Of a stretch of 64,000 nt of DNA, positions 24,801-35,032 are shown piece after piece (the first letter of the stretch is position 1; each line of letters opens with the position of its first letter). The position numbers and the translations under genes are program-made. This DNA comes from Turritopsis dohrnii (Eukaryota > Cnidaria > Hydrozoa > Anthoathecata > Oceaniidae). The notes under the pieces are model-generated. The model had not been told where the DNA came from and made no database searches. It saw nothing but the letters and a program-made list of their open reading frames with translations. Location: assembly GCA_027922465.2 (NCBI GenBank), contig BQMF02000302.1, positions 124,001 to 188,000 on the forward strand, read 5' to 3'.

Positions 24801-25729
24801 AATGGAGCTACGTTTTAACAATTCATTTCTTTTGGCTCATTGTAAAATTTAAAATTTTTAGTTTATCTCAACAATTTTAAAATTTTTAGCTTTCCAAAAA
24901 GGTATCATACTTGATATTCATATTCCTGTCAAAAGGATTAATTAAAAAATATTCACACCTTAAACATGTTTTCATAATTCAATGAATTTATTTGAGCACC
25001 ACTTTGTGATTTTCCCTTCAAGCACACCTTTTAGAACCATATGGCCCTCGATTTATTTCATTTCGCGTATGCGCGCTGAAGAAAAAAACCAACACTTTCA
25101 TAATACGTTTTTTGTTTTCCAGAGGCAGATACAGACACAGTCAAACTTTGTAGAGGAGTACACTGTCACGAATTTTCTTTTCGATATCATTTATTGTTTA
25201 GTAATTGCACGTTTTTCCTTTCTCCTCCAGAAAGTTTGACTATGTTCTAAATCCGCCTATGTTTTCCGTTCAAAATAGAAATGTTTTGTAAATGCAATTC
25301 GAATTTACTAAATGCTTAGAACTATCTCACCTGAATATCAGATTTTCACGGACATCCTCAACGACTTCCAAATTATATTTCATCGCCAGCTGATATATTG
25401 AATGGTCATCTTTGGCGTTGTGTATCCATCCAGCACCAAGGTTTATCGTCCCGCCTGCAAAAGAATCAGTCATTGCGCGACCGCCTATATAGTTCTTCGC
25501 TTCAAGAACTAAAAAATTCTGGACTCCGTTACAGGAAAGGTATGATGCTGCACCTATAACATTAAGATTTAGAAAAAAAATTCATTTATTAAGGACTTAT
25601 TTATCGATAACGAAAACTGAATGAAGTGAGGTTACCTATTCCAGACGCTCCAGCTCCTAATATCAACACATCCACGTCAGTAGACGATGAAGAGCGGAAG
25701 AAAAAACTTATCAAAAGATAGATCCACAT
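18840..25729 (-). CDS. Secreted flavin amine oxidase (polyamine-oxidase-like), five exons
   Basis: Exons: 25636–25729, 25331–25553, 20084–20358, 19447–20016, 18840–19108. All introns are GT–AG and phases agree. The ATG at 25727–25729 gives a hydrophobic leader (MWIYLLISFFFRSSSS), so the product is probably secreted or luminal. The FAD-binding Rossmann motif LILGAGASGIGAASYLS spans the first intron, followed by VLEAKNYIGGR and INLGAGWIH. The middle exon has VLVTFSTGVLLSENVKF and PMGHYCKIFLEF. The last exon has the FAD-contacting end (WFTGEYAYGYDFGFLHGAFNHG). The family oxidises amines such as polyamines to an aldehyde and H2O2. Length is about 475 residues, normal for the family. The 4972-base intron 2 is filled with repeats. 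Exact substrate cannot be read from the sequence. Confidence 0.85.
20359..22114. other. Intron 2 of the amine oxidase gene, part without recognised elements
   Basis: AT-rich with several poly-A/poly-T runs (around 21267–21310 and 21375–21390). The short frames at 21370–21579 and 21794–22090 have low-complexity or shadow composition. Nothing supportable was found. Confidence 0.5.
22115..22760 (+). pseudogene. Fragment of a widespread invertebrate repetitive protein family (HAFTGCDTTSAF/IPSPIGHGW type)
   Basis: Two frames read in order: DYTSAFYGVGKTSAFKLLQ (to 22280), then FVCDMYAVKCNDTNEARCKKF, LPPTRDALLCH and IPSPIGHGWKMEAG, ending in a Cys-containing tail near 22676. I recognise this block order as the C-terminal part of a protein family repeated many times in cnidarian and mollusc genomes, but cannot assign a biochemical role. 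An in-frame stop at about 22278–22280, a missing N-terminal part, and its position inside a host intron on the opposite strand show a dead insertion. Confidence 0.5.
22800..22972. repeat. Foldback (palindromic) repeat in the amine oxidase intron
   Basis: The left arm GCTATTTCCTTTTTGCACCC (22810–22829) is mirrored by GGGTGCAAAAAGGAAATAGC on the right (about 22935–22954), and the arms extend outward (TGTAGTT on both sides). The loop is about 105 bases. Probably a small MITE; superfamily unknown. Confidence 0.6.
23650..24785. mobile_element. DNA-transposon derivative with long TIRs rich in ACGTCG
   Basis: The left end CCCAGTTAACACACGACGTC and right end GACGTCGTGTGTTAACTGGG are inverted repeats. 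Similarity continues for over 100 bases (ACAACGTTGTTTTATGGTTG, then the block around GACCATTAAGCGACGTC). The arms hold many ACGTC/GACGT cores. The interior carries a tRNA-like sequence and otherwise no ORF worth calling. The terminus CCCAGT(T/A)AAC is shared with the GACGTC elements at 11216 and 53585–56302. I cannot identify a target duplication, so the superfamily is open. Confidence 0.7.
23980..24046 (-). tRNA. tRNA-like sequence (possible Glu-UUC pseudogene) inside a MITE
   Basis: On the minus strand there is a perfect A box (TAGTGTAGTGG, consensus TRGYNNARNNG) and a perfect B box (GGTTCGATTCC). TCACTAG and CTAGTGA can pair as an acceptor-like stem. The anticodon loop position reads ATTTCAT, giving UUC. 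The anticodon stem and T stem each have about two mismatches and the body is short, so it is more likely a pseudogene or pol III relic than a working tRNA. Confidence 0.45.
24786..25330. other. Intron 2 of the amine oxidase gene, 5' part
   Basis: No element or conserved coding segment is seen. The 85-codon frame at 24982–25239 has no recognisable domain and lies antisense in the intron. Confidence 0.45.
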
Positions 25730-26519
25730 TTTTGATTTCAGCATACACACGTCTTATCTGAAATTCTAAGAGATATTCAAATTACAAATAGTTTGAATTA
25801 CCGAGTTGAAATCACCGTTAAAAAAGAACTTTAAGTTAGCAATTACTCCTTAACTTAGGAATCAGTTGAAGAAGAAGAAGAGAGATACTTCTGCCTACAA
25901 TCATACAATTCAAGCAACTTGAAAGGAAAAATGATCAGTGCCATGAAAATAACAAAAGATTGAATAACATCAAATGTCAAGCATTGCAGATCCACGTGTG
26001 TTGTCTTATAATTTTTAATCAGTAAATCAGTAATCTTGGTAAAACGTGAAATTAAAACTGAAAATTTGCATTCTTGGACGTTTGTTTCAGGTGCCCATGA
26101 TAATTTTAAATTTACATCTCGCTCTCCTTTTCTCCTTTATATCTACTTAAATCTATAAATTTAGTTCATTGCTCGTCCAGAGAATGCTTGAAATGTGCTA
26201 CATGCCAGTTTGATTACTACTATATTAGGAATTGCCAAATGTTATGCCGTATTTATGTATATGACAAACTATACATGATTTTGGTGGTTACACTTTGATG
26301 TCTCATTTATATCAATGATGCCCGAGGTCAGCCGAAAGCTCCTATAATTAAAAAAGTAGAATTAATCTAATCCTTATCTTCCATCATACATTCCGCCGTT
26401 CTCCGAATAAAATTGATTTTTATATATATCTGTCCATTCTTGATACATCGTTTATCCTGGATTTGTCTTTGTTACTTCAGTTTAAGTAGTGTAATCGGCA
26501 GCTTTATATGTACGCAAAT
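25730..26519. other. Upstream region of the amine oxidase gene
   Basis: AT-rich sequence 5' of the ATG at 25729, with no repeat or ORF recognised. The promoter must lie here, but I see no diagnostic TATA or initiator that I would call. Confidence 0.35.
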
Positions 26520-26890
26520 TTTTATCGTGTAGATCTTTTAGAGCTTGAAAGTGTGAACACTAAAACGTATGTGTATGACGAACCATTTCGAAGATGTCGT
26601 CGATCAAAGATTTTAATGACATCATGGAGCTCTGTCCCCTATAAATTTACCCAAATATTTCAACAACCCATGACCAATATCGTACACCCCAAAAAACGTC
26701 AGTATCCCTATTGGTAACCTAAATGTTGCATTCGATTTATGTCTCAATGCGAGGTTTTACACTTCAGTCGCACGTAAAGAAAATTAATTTATTGTGTGAT
26801 CTTACATTACTGACTTCCTCTCACAGCTCTTATGTAGCATACAAACAAACAGACAGTCAAACAAGCAAACAAACAAACATAGAAGCGGCT
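26520..26890 (-). mobile_element. Helentron/HINE-like element, subfamily B, old relic
   Basis: Collinear with 41610–41988 but diverged: TAGAGCTTGAAAGTG, CGTCGATCAAAGATTTTAATG, CCCCAAAAAACGTCAGTATC, then an ACAA/ACAG microsatellite at about 26845–26878 and AGAAGCGGCTGTTAATGAAT, a decayed form of the AGAATCGGCTATTAATATAT end. The hairpin terminus is lost. Confidence 0.6.
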
Positions 26891-27354
26891 GTTAATGAAT
26901 AAACTATGCTTTAATGTACATTATACTTAGTTTTAATTGGTTTGAGAATTGGAATAATTTTGAAAGTATTTATAATTCTAAAATTAAACAATTCTAAAAT
27001 AAAACCTTGTTGTTTCTTTTCAACCCATATTGGTTCAAAACAAATAAAAAGACTATTCGAAGATTTTTGTGTTAAATTATGTAATTTCTGAAATTACCCT
27101 CACGTTGATAAAGTTATTTCTATAACTATTTTTTCCTTTTGAGTACAACAATTATTACTTACGCTTTTATGATCATCTGTTAAGAATAAAAGTGTAAAAA
27201 GAATAACATGTTGTTTGTATTTCAAAAAATATATTTTTTCAATATTGATATGGTATATCAATATATTCAATACAATAGTTTCACAATACCCTAATTGATC
27301 GTTAAGAATTTAATGATCTTTTCCAAACTTTTTGTTTTTGTTTATTTGTATATA

Positions 27355-27617
27355 CAGTGTGTTTCTTAATGTTGGAAATAGAAACTTTAAAGCTGCTTTT
27401 CTATATGAACATACCATTAAAATTTTAATTACATTTTTCCAAGACATTTTTCTTATTTTTTCCAAAACCACTTTTTCATTTTTCACAAAAATATACTAGC
27501 CGAAAGAACTTGAAAATGGCTTTCCATCGATGTAAAAATTATATTGAAATCCGGTATATTCATTTTAAAATTTTAAAAACTTTAAAATTTCCGTTTCCAA
27601 CATTAAGAAACACACTG
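27355..27617. mobile_element. mariner-type MITE, complete
   Basis: TIR CAGTGTGTTTCTTAATGTTG on the left, mirrored by CAACATTAAGAAACACACTG on the right, with TA on both sides (27353–27354 and 27618–27619). Length is 263 bases with no coding content. It is the same family as the fragment at 1–453. Confidence 0.75.
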
Positions 27618-28899
27618 TACACTAACATTTATATTTTCATTTAATATTTAATTTATAGGGAGAAGAACCATATTTTATTGTATGGAACCCGATTTAATGA
27701 TAAAAAAAATTACAAAAAAAACAACTTATTTTTTCGATTTCTCTTTTACTATTTTTCCATTTCCTACAAAAAATACATGAAAAAGACCAAAAGATGCGGA
27801 TTCCATCGATTTAAAATTTATAAAAATTAATTCCATATTTCCTTCAAAAACTACGATGGTATTTTAAATCCAATTTTTGAAACACACAGATATTACAGAT
27901 ATTACACTTACCTGTAACATTCCCTCTAATTAAGATGTACTTTCTACATTAAGTGGTCACAATAACCTAATAGACAGATTACTACGGTTAAAGTACATTC
28001 ACTTACCTTAACTTGAGTCCGAACGTTTGGTCAAGAAATAACATTTGAAAGAAATTGTAAACATATATGACAATATGAAACTGTCGTTGTCACAGCAATC
28101 AGAAATTCCTTTACAAAACAAAATATTTTTTACACTTCCTTGGTCTAAAGAAAAGCACAGATAATTGGTTCTATGATTGCTACATAATGAGGTCTTAACA
28201 TCCTTGTTACATAAACAAATTATCCAATTAGTTGAACATTCAAATTAAATTAACATAATTACCAAGTTATGCTTCGGCAAAATTTCACCTCTCCACTGTT
28301 TAAAGGAAATTACGTTTATCAATTTGAAAACAGCCGTCGTAAAGCAAAGTCTGTAAATACCCGTGGTTTCTCCTGCTACTATTACTACTATAAAGCTATG
28401 AAAGATTTCGTGCAACGTTTACATGACATTGACATAACATTGATAAATTCGCAATTCTGGCTTAACCAAATTTTGCTGTGAATGATGTTTACGGGAAATA
28501 CTTGTAAGCTCGGAAGTGTAGGTGTAGTAGAAGAAAGCAGAAACAAATGTTTCGATTACAAGTCAATTTAAAACAGGATCCCAATTTTAGAAATGGTTCT
28601 GTTGTTGTTTTTAACTTTTTTAAAATTTCATTACACATTTTCATTACATAATGGATGATTTTGATAATGATACTTGAGTGACACTTTATATAATTCGCTT
28701 ACATAATGACAGTACTTGATTGATAAGATTTCTAATTAAGAAAGAAATACACATTTATGCGATTTGGAGAGGCTTTAACTACTTTCAAATTTTTACTGGG
28801 ATGTGCAAGAATTGCTTTAATCTTTCACATGAGCTGGTCATTTACAGTGGCAGTTACACATAGTGTTTTACATATGTTTATTTATTTATTATTTAAGAA
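27618..28899. other. Intergenic, nothing recognised
   Basis: Very AT-rich. The 70-codon frame at 28269–28481 has no domain signature. I see no repeats with defined ends. Confidence 0.4.
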
Positions 28900-29711
28900 T
28901 TAGCCGCCAAGACGGCGTCGCTCGCCGCCCACGTTCAGCCTGCGTTGAGCTCACGAAAAATAAAATTAAGGAATTGTCAATGGAAAGTGTTCCATCTTGT
29001 AGAGCTCGAAATTCTAAGCAAGAAAATGTATAGGATCATATGACTATGACGCACCGTTTCGGAGATATCGTCGATCAAAAGTTTTGATGACGTCATAGAG
29101 CCCCGTCCCCAAAAAATTTGCCCAAATTTTTTCGTCACCCCATGGCCAATATCGTCAAAAACGTCAGTTATTCCTATTGGTTACCGAGATAATTTTCCCT
29201 AAATGTGGTCAAAGACAATAGAGAAAAGACGACTGAGTTCGTTTGGTCATCTCGTACGCTTAGAAGATAACACACCTGCAAAGCTGTCCCTTATCTACTG
29301 TAGAGAATTTAAAACATCTAGACCACGTGGTAGACAAAAACTCACATGGCTGAGAATGATAGAGTTATATTTTTCGAAGTTAAGTCTAACCTGGGAGGAG
29401 ACAACGATCCTAGCGAAAGACAGAAAATAAAGTCATACGTCACGCTGTGACGGTATGACATTGTTGACTTATGTTTTTCGACGTTCTTTTTTATTTCTGA
29501 CGATTTTGTCTTGTATTACATATGTTCTCAGTACGAACATGTTATTGATGATGACGATGATGTTAAACGTCGCATTCGATTAGGGCCTCAATACAATGAT
29601 TTCACACTGACGTCGCACAAAATAAAATATAATAATCACTGGAACAACTCAATCTACCATTTTGCGTGACAGACAAACAGACAGACAGAGAATCGGCTAT
29701 TAATATATAGA
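28900..29711 (-). mobile_element. Helentron/HINE-like element, subfamily B, first unit of a tandem array, with nested LINE
   Basis: Its 3' hairpin lies at 28903–28917 (GCCGCCAAGACGGC, one change from perfect). The body matches 41513–41988, and the 5' end is the ACAG microsatellite plus AGAATCGGCTATTAATATATAGA. The next unit follows head-to-tail without spacer. An RTE-like LINE fragment (29204–29563) interrupts the body. Confidence 0.7.
29204..29563 (+). pseudogene. 5'-truncated LINE fragment (3' end of reverse-transcriptase ORF) nested in helentron copy
   Basis: The frame encodes the typical C-terminal stretch of endonuclease/reverse-transcriptase LINE proteins (RRLSSFGHLVRLEDNTPAKL, then RPRGRQKLTWLRMIE, then ILAKDR) and stops at 29428–29430. 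About 110 bases of 3' UTR end in a GATGAC-type microsatellite (29545–29562). TAAA occurs on both sides (29200–29203 and 29564–29567), and the flanking helentron sequence is continuous across it, so this is a target-site duplication. The tail style suggests the RTE/RTEX group. Confidence 0.65.
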
Positions 29712-30205
29712 AAGTCGCCAAAGCGGCATCGCTCGCCGCCCATGTTCAGCCTGCGTTGAGTTCACGAAAAATAAAATTAAGGAATTGCCAATAATAAGTG
29801 CACACATGTTGTAGAGCTTTAAAAATTGATCAAGAAAATGTATGGGATCGTTTCGCTACGACCAACCGTGCCGGAGATATCCTGGACCAAATATTTTGAT
29901 GACGTCACAGACCCGTCCCCCCAAAAAAATTAGACCCAAATTTTTAATCACCCAATCGCCTGTATCGTGGACCCCAAAAAACATCAGTTATCCCTATTGG
30001 TTACGGAGATAATCTTCCCTAAACGTCGCGTTCGATTTGGGTCTCAATACAATGGTTTCACACTGACATCGCGCACAAGAAGAGAAATAATTTATGTGTG
30101 ATCTTACATAGCTGACTCACTTTCGCAGTTCACACCTACCATTTTGCGTGACAGACAAACAAACAGACAGACAGACAGACAGAAAGTCGGCTATTAATAT
30201 ATAGA
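29712..30205 (-). mobile_element. Helentron/HINE-like element, subfamily B, second tandem unit
   Basis: A complete subfamily B unit of 494 bases. The hairpin end (29716–29729) is decayed to GTCGCCAAAGCGGC. The body is uninterrupted, unlike unit 1. It ends with (ACAG)n and AATATATAGA, directly abutting the next unit. Confidence 0.7.
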
Positions 30206-31543
30206 CTAGCTGCCAAGGCGGCGTCGCTCGCCGCCCATGTGCACCTGCTCTGTGTCACTGTATCATTAACGTCAAATTTCCTTATAAACGGCTCGTATAA
30301 CTAGTGCTCAACCAGAAGCAGATTCGAAGTCACAACCTCTGGTAAAACCAATCTTTTATCAGTGTAACAATACACTCAAAACGTAGAGAGAGAAAACTTC
30401 AACTTTTTATTAGCTTTTATTTTAAAAAAAGTACGCGCTCTAACAAGGGTGCTATCAAACGTAAGGGGGAAATGGTTTCTCTTCTTAAAGAGTTCACACG
30501 GAGGAGAGAAAAAAGGCACATGCTTAATGAATAAATAGAATAAAAAAACGTTCGATCAGAACGTTTAACAATTAAAAGAAAAAATTAATTTATTAAAAGA
30601 AAAGCAAAAAAAAAAAACATTTTGTTTTTATATGATACTCTTTTTTTACCTATCGGTTTTTAAACATTTTGATTGCTCAAAAAAAAAGTTCACCCGTGTC
30701 AGACAGTCAGGCATGTCCACCTGCTCTGTATCACTGTATGAATAAACGTCAAATTTCCTTATAAACGGCTCGTACAACTTGTGTTCAACCAGAAGCAGAT
30801 TCGAAGTCACAACCTCTGGTAAAACCAATCTTTTATCAGTGTAACAATACACTCAAAACGTAGAGAGAGAAAACTTCAACTTTTTATTAGCTTTTGTTTT
30901 AAAAAAAGTACGCGGTCTAACATGGGTGCTATCAAACATAAGGGGGAAATGGTTTCTCTTCTTAAAAAGTTCACAAGAGGAAAGAAAAAAGGCACGTGCT
31001 TAATGAATAAATAGAATAAAAAAAAGTTCGATCAGAACGCTTAACAATTAAAAGAAGAAATTAATTTATTAAAAGAAAAGCAAAAAAAAAAAACATTTTG
31101 TCTTTATATGATACTCTTTTTTTACCTATTGGTTTTTAAACATTTTGATTGATCAAAAAAATGTTCACCCGTCTCAGACAGTCAGGCAAGAGTTAGCGGC
31201 AAACCAAACATATGCTGCCACGTTCTGCCACTGCTGCTTTTTGTCCAAAATGTTTAATCAGTTAGTTTCTTTGTATTTAGTTGATGTACTGTTTTCAAAG
31301 CCAAGTCAACGTGGAATATAAAACTAACAATAATGATAAAAACAAAACGTTATTCCTATTAGTTCATCAGCCAAGTCACGTTCGATTGGGGTTGCAATGT
31401 ATTTGCTTCGAACTCACGTCGCACACAAAAAAGAAATAATTTCGCTCACAACTTAATGTACCATTTTGCGTGACTTACAAACAAACGAACAAACAAACAA
31501 AGAAACAAACAAACAGACGGAGAATCGACTATTAATATATAGA
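30206..31543 (-). mobile_element. Helentron/HINE-like element, subfamily A, with internal duplication
   Basis: Begins CTAGCTGCCAAGGCGGC and ends in (ACAA)n plus AATCGACTATTAATATATAGA. At about 30713 (AGACAGTCAGGCATGTCCAC) the sequence jumps back to the 3' part and repeats it, so the unit holds two copies of the A body's 3' half. The duplicated segment gives a 68-codon frame at 30646–30852, identical to that at 32046–32252 exactly 1400 bases on; it is repeat-derived, not a gene. Confidence 0.7.
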
Positions 31544-32993
31544 CTAGCCGCCAAGGCGGCGTCGCCTGCCGCCCATGTGCACCTGCTCTGTGGGACTCCG
31601 GAGACCCCAGTAAACCTCATATTTCTTGAAAAACGGCTCGTACAACCTGTGTTCAGCCAGAGGCAGATTCGAAATCAAATATCAAACATCAGTTTAAACA
31701 ATGGTTCCAAAAATAACCCAAATTTCATCGTATGTTACTTATTTATTTTTTAAAACAATCGTTGATCAGTACAACAATACACTCAAAATGTTGGGAGAAA
31801 AAACTTCAACTTTTTATAAGCTTTTGTTTTTAAAAAGTTACGCGCTCTAACATAGGTGCTATCAAACAGGGGGAAAATGGTTTCTCTTCTTAAAAAGCTC
31901 ATACGGGAGGAGAGAAAGAAAGCACGTGCGAAATGAATAAAGAGAATAAAAAGACGTTCGATCAAAACGCTTAACAATTAAAAAAAGAAATTAAATTATT
32001 AAAAGAAAAGCAAAAAAAAATATTTTGTTTCATGATACTCTTTTTTTATCTATCGGTTTTTAAACATTTTGATTGCTCAAAAAAAAAGTTCACCCGTGTC
32101 AGACAGTCAGGCATGTCCACCTGCTCTGTATCACTGTATGAATAAACGTCAAATTTCCTTATAAACGGCTCGTACAACTTGTGTTCAACCAGAAGCAGAT
32201 TCGAAGTCACAACCTCTGGTAAAACCAATCTTTTATCAGTGTAACAATACACTCAAAACGTAGAGAGAGAAAACTTCAACTTTTTATAAGCTTTTGTTTT
32301 AAAAAAGTTACGCGCTCTAACATGGGTGCTATTAAACGTAAGGGGAAAATGGTTTCTCTTCTTAAAAGGAGCACAAGGGAGGAGAGGCAAAAAGGCACGT
32401 GCTAAATGAATAAAGTGTATAAAAAAAACGTTCGATCTGAAGCGCTTAACATTAAAAAAAAGAAATTAAATTATTAAAAGAAAAGCAAAAAAATATTTTG
32501 TTTCATGATACTCTTTTTTTTTTACCTATCGGTTTTTAATCATTTTGGTTGCTCGAAAAAAAAGTTTACCCGTCTCGGACAGTCAGGCAAGGATACGTTA
32601 GGATGCACTGGCAAACATGCTGCCACGTTCTGCCACTGCTGCTTTTTGTCCAAACTGTTTAATCAGCTAGTTTCTTTGTATTTAGTTGATGTATTGTTTT
32701 CAAAGCCAACGTAGTCAACGTAGTCCTTGGAATATAAAACTAACAATAATAATAAAAACAAAACGTTATTCCTATTAGTTCATCAGCTAAAAAAAGTCAC
32801 GTTCGATTGGGGCTGCAATGTATTTGCCTTGAACTCACTTCGCACACAAAGAAAGAAATAATTTCCCTCACAACTCAATCTACCATTTTGCGTCACTTAC
32901 AAACAAACAAAATAACAAACAAACAAACAAACAATCAAACAAACAAACAAACAAACAGACAAACAGACGGAGAATAGGCTATTCAATTATAGA
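31544..32993 (-). mobile_element. Helentron/HINE-like element, subfamily A, fourth unit with the same internal junction
   Basis: Perfect hairpin GCCGCCAAGGCGGC at 31548–31561. The same AGACAGTCAGGCATGTCCAC junction recurs at about 32103–32122. The early part (31590–31700) carries the subfamily variant also seen at 1600–1660 (CAGTTTAAACAATGGTTCC). The 5' end has a long ACAA tract (32901–32966) and a mutated AATTATAGA terminus. Confidence 0.7.
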
Positions 32994-33011
32994 TATTTAC
33001 CCAGGATCGCC

Positions 33012-33275
33012 TCTTAAGTTCCTTTAGGCACTGTTATCAATGATGGTCCTGCGAAGGAGTTTCTAGAGTATTTAAAACGCCCCATATGGGCTATGGAAGC
33101 TGTATTAACAGCAGCCGCTCAAATAGACAGCCACCCTAGACATCATTCCTACTCTCTTGCTGAGTGCTAAGCAGAGAGGAGTGATTCATACTGTTATAGT
33201 CGCTGACTCGATCGGGGATTGAACCAGCGCCCTCCGGAGCAGGAAGCGAGCACTCTACCACCAGGCTACCAGTCT
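33012..33275 (-). mobile_element. tRNA-derived SINE, copy 2
   Basis: The minus-strand head (33204–33275) folds like a tRNA 5' and T-arm region: GACTGGTAGCCTGGTGG with an A box and GGTTCAATCCC as B box. The body shares CCTAGACATCATTCCTACTC and GCTAAGCAGAGAGGAGTGA with 17865–18099. Extra 5'-body sequence (33058–33110) is absent from copy 1. It lies directly beside the helentron array. Confidence 0.7.
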
Positions 33276-34413
33276 GCATTTACTGTTGTTCGTACTACCA
33301 TAGTCTCCGTGGTCAACACAGTATTTCATCCCTAAAATATGTATACATGTCTTTGAAAAGTTATATATTGTTATTTTGAATTAATGAAGATATTTTGTAA
33401 AACAAATGTATCACATTTCTAAAAATTAGCATACCATATTTTCATACAATGACCTTTATCAATGGCATAAAGCTACAATTCATTCTTAAAATGGAGGTCA
33501 CTTAAAGTGTTTTTGTCTGCAAGTACTAAAAACAGCTTCTGGATGGGCAAACATTATTTTCACTTTTCCATTTCTGGCAATTTCAATCTTCAGCACCATC
33601 ACCAACAATGTTTATAAAATACTGTTCAAATAATGATGTGTTTTTATGAGAACTAAGATATGAAAGCACCCCTACCAGGTGCGCCAGAAAAAAACTTTAT
33701 ACGTTTAAAGCAATTTGAGTGATTTGAAAAATATTTTAATGCTAAACTTTTTTTATCGTTTAGAGGAAAGTTTAACTTAGATGTTGGTATATTATTCATT
33801 AAATTTGGATAAATGGATCAAGAGTTATGAGCAAAACACAAAATTTTTAATTTTCCAAAAAGCTCGATAAATAGCTAAAAACCTGTCTGTCATTGTTTTC
33901 TGATCACGTTTGCCAATCAAAACGATTATTTTGAAGTCATAACAAATGCACTGCAACGGTTGTCTGAAAAACACTCATTAACTCTTCGTGGTTATAAATA
34001 GGGACCTTACGAACGAACGACGGCAACAAAGACGACGACCTTTAAGATATTCATCTTCAAGGAATCAAAAAACAACAGAAATTGTACACTTAGGTTAATA
34101 CATTTGTTTATTATGTTTATGATGTGTGTTTCTTGAACTTAAAGAGACACAATCATGAAGGAACCTAGGAAATTTTATTCGAAGTACTGCTATTCTCACG
34201 TCTTCGTTTTAAGTACGACTTCAAAATATTACTTTTCACGTTATGTGTGGAACGTGCAAACCTGATAATGATATTAATAAAATTAAAAACATTTCCCAAT
34301 AGTATAGTGTGAAATAGACTTCCATTCTAAAGCAAATCTATAGCTTAAAGTGAATCTTTTGTTTCCCTCACGTCGTCGTTCACGTTGACGTCGTAGTTTC
34401 GTAAGCTCGCTAA
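33276..34413. other. Intergenic, nothing recognised
   Basis: AT-rich, with no coding signature and no repeat with defined ends. Confidence 0.4.
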
Positions 34414-34758
34414 AGGCCGACCTCCACTTGTGCGATTTTGCCCGTACGTACGTACGCGGCCAGTTTTGCGCATGCTCAGTGACAGCTATTGCTCAACTTT
34501 GTTAGTCGTCGACGGCCACATTTTGTGCGCTTGGAAGTAGGATTCGATTCTACTTTTTCAGGCGGTCGCGCGGCCATCTAGCATGTTAGTCAATCAAATT
34601 TCAAGAAAAATGCAAACATTGCAAAAAATTGTAAACATTGCGAAAAAAAGAAACACTCAACACCTGGTGTTTCTTTATTAATTGGAGATTCAAATTAATT
34701 GGCCTCACGGCGCCGAGCGGACGTTCGTACGTACGTACGCACAAGCGGAGGTCGGCCT
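34414..34758. mobile_element. PIF/Harbinger-like MITE
   Basis: TIR AGGCCGACCTCC(A/G)CTTGTGCG at both ends, with TAA on each side (34411–34413 and 34759–34761). A 3-base TWA target duplication is known for PIF/Harbinger. Subterminal CGTACGTACGTACG tracts sit inside both TIRs (about 34443–34456 and 34725–34738). Length is 345 bases; there is no ORF. It is more GC-rich than its surroundings. Confidence 0.7.
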
Positions 34759-35032
34759 TAATGTTCAACATAGGAATTTAACCGTAAAACAAAAACAAAA
34801 AACAATCAGTGTCTTCAACAAAAGTGTGACACACAAACGCGTATTCACATAAGAGAACTTATAAACGAACAGAAAAAAATGACAGAAAAAAATGAACCTC
34901 CTAAATTTTTGAATTAAACTATGTACAATCTGTCTAATAAATAAACTTTATTTTAAAAAAAAGTTTCAAATAAATATTGATATACATTTCTGTATAAAAA
35001 GTTGTCCAGCAACTTTATTCTAATAATTTGTT

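Noticed and set aside
30646..30852. 68-codon ORF (MYCYTDKRLVLPEVV…), repeated identically at 32046–32252
   Set aside because: It lies wholly in the duplicated part of helentron-like subfamily A; identity reflects repeat duplication, not coding constraint.
31466..31753. 95-codon ORF with the same RLAAKAAS…AHVHLLC segment as the LINE RT C-terminus, suggesting a shared protein domain
   Set aside because: Both are readings of the helentron hairpin terminus (GCCGCCAAGGCGGC and following bases).
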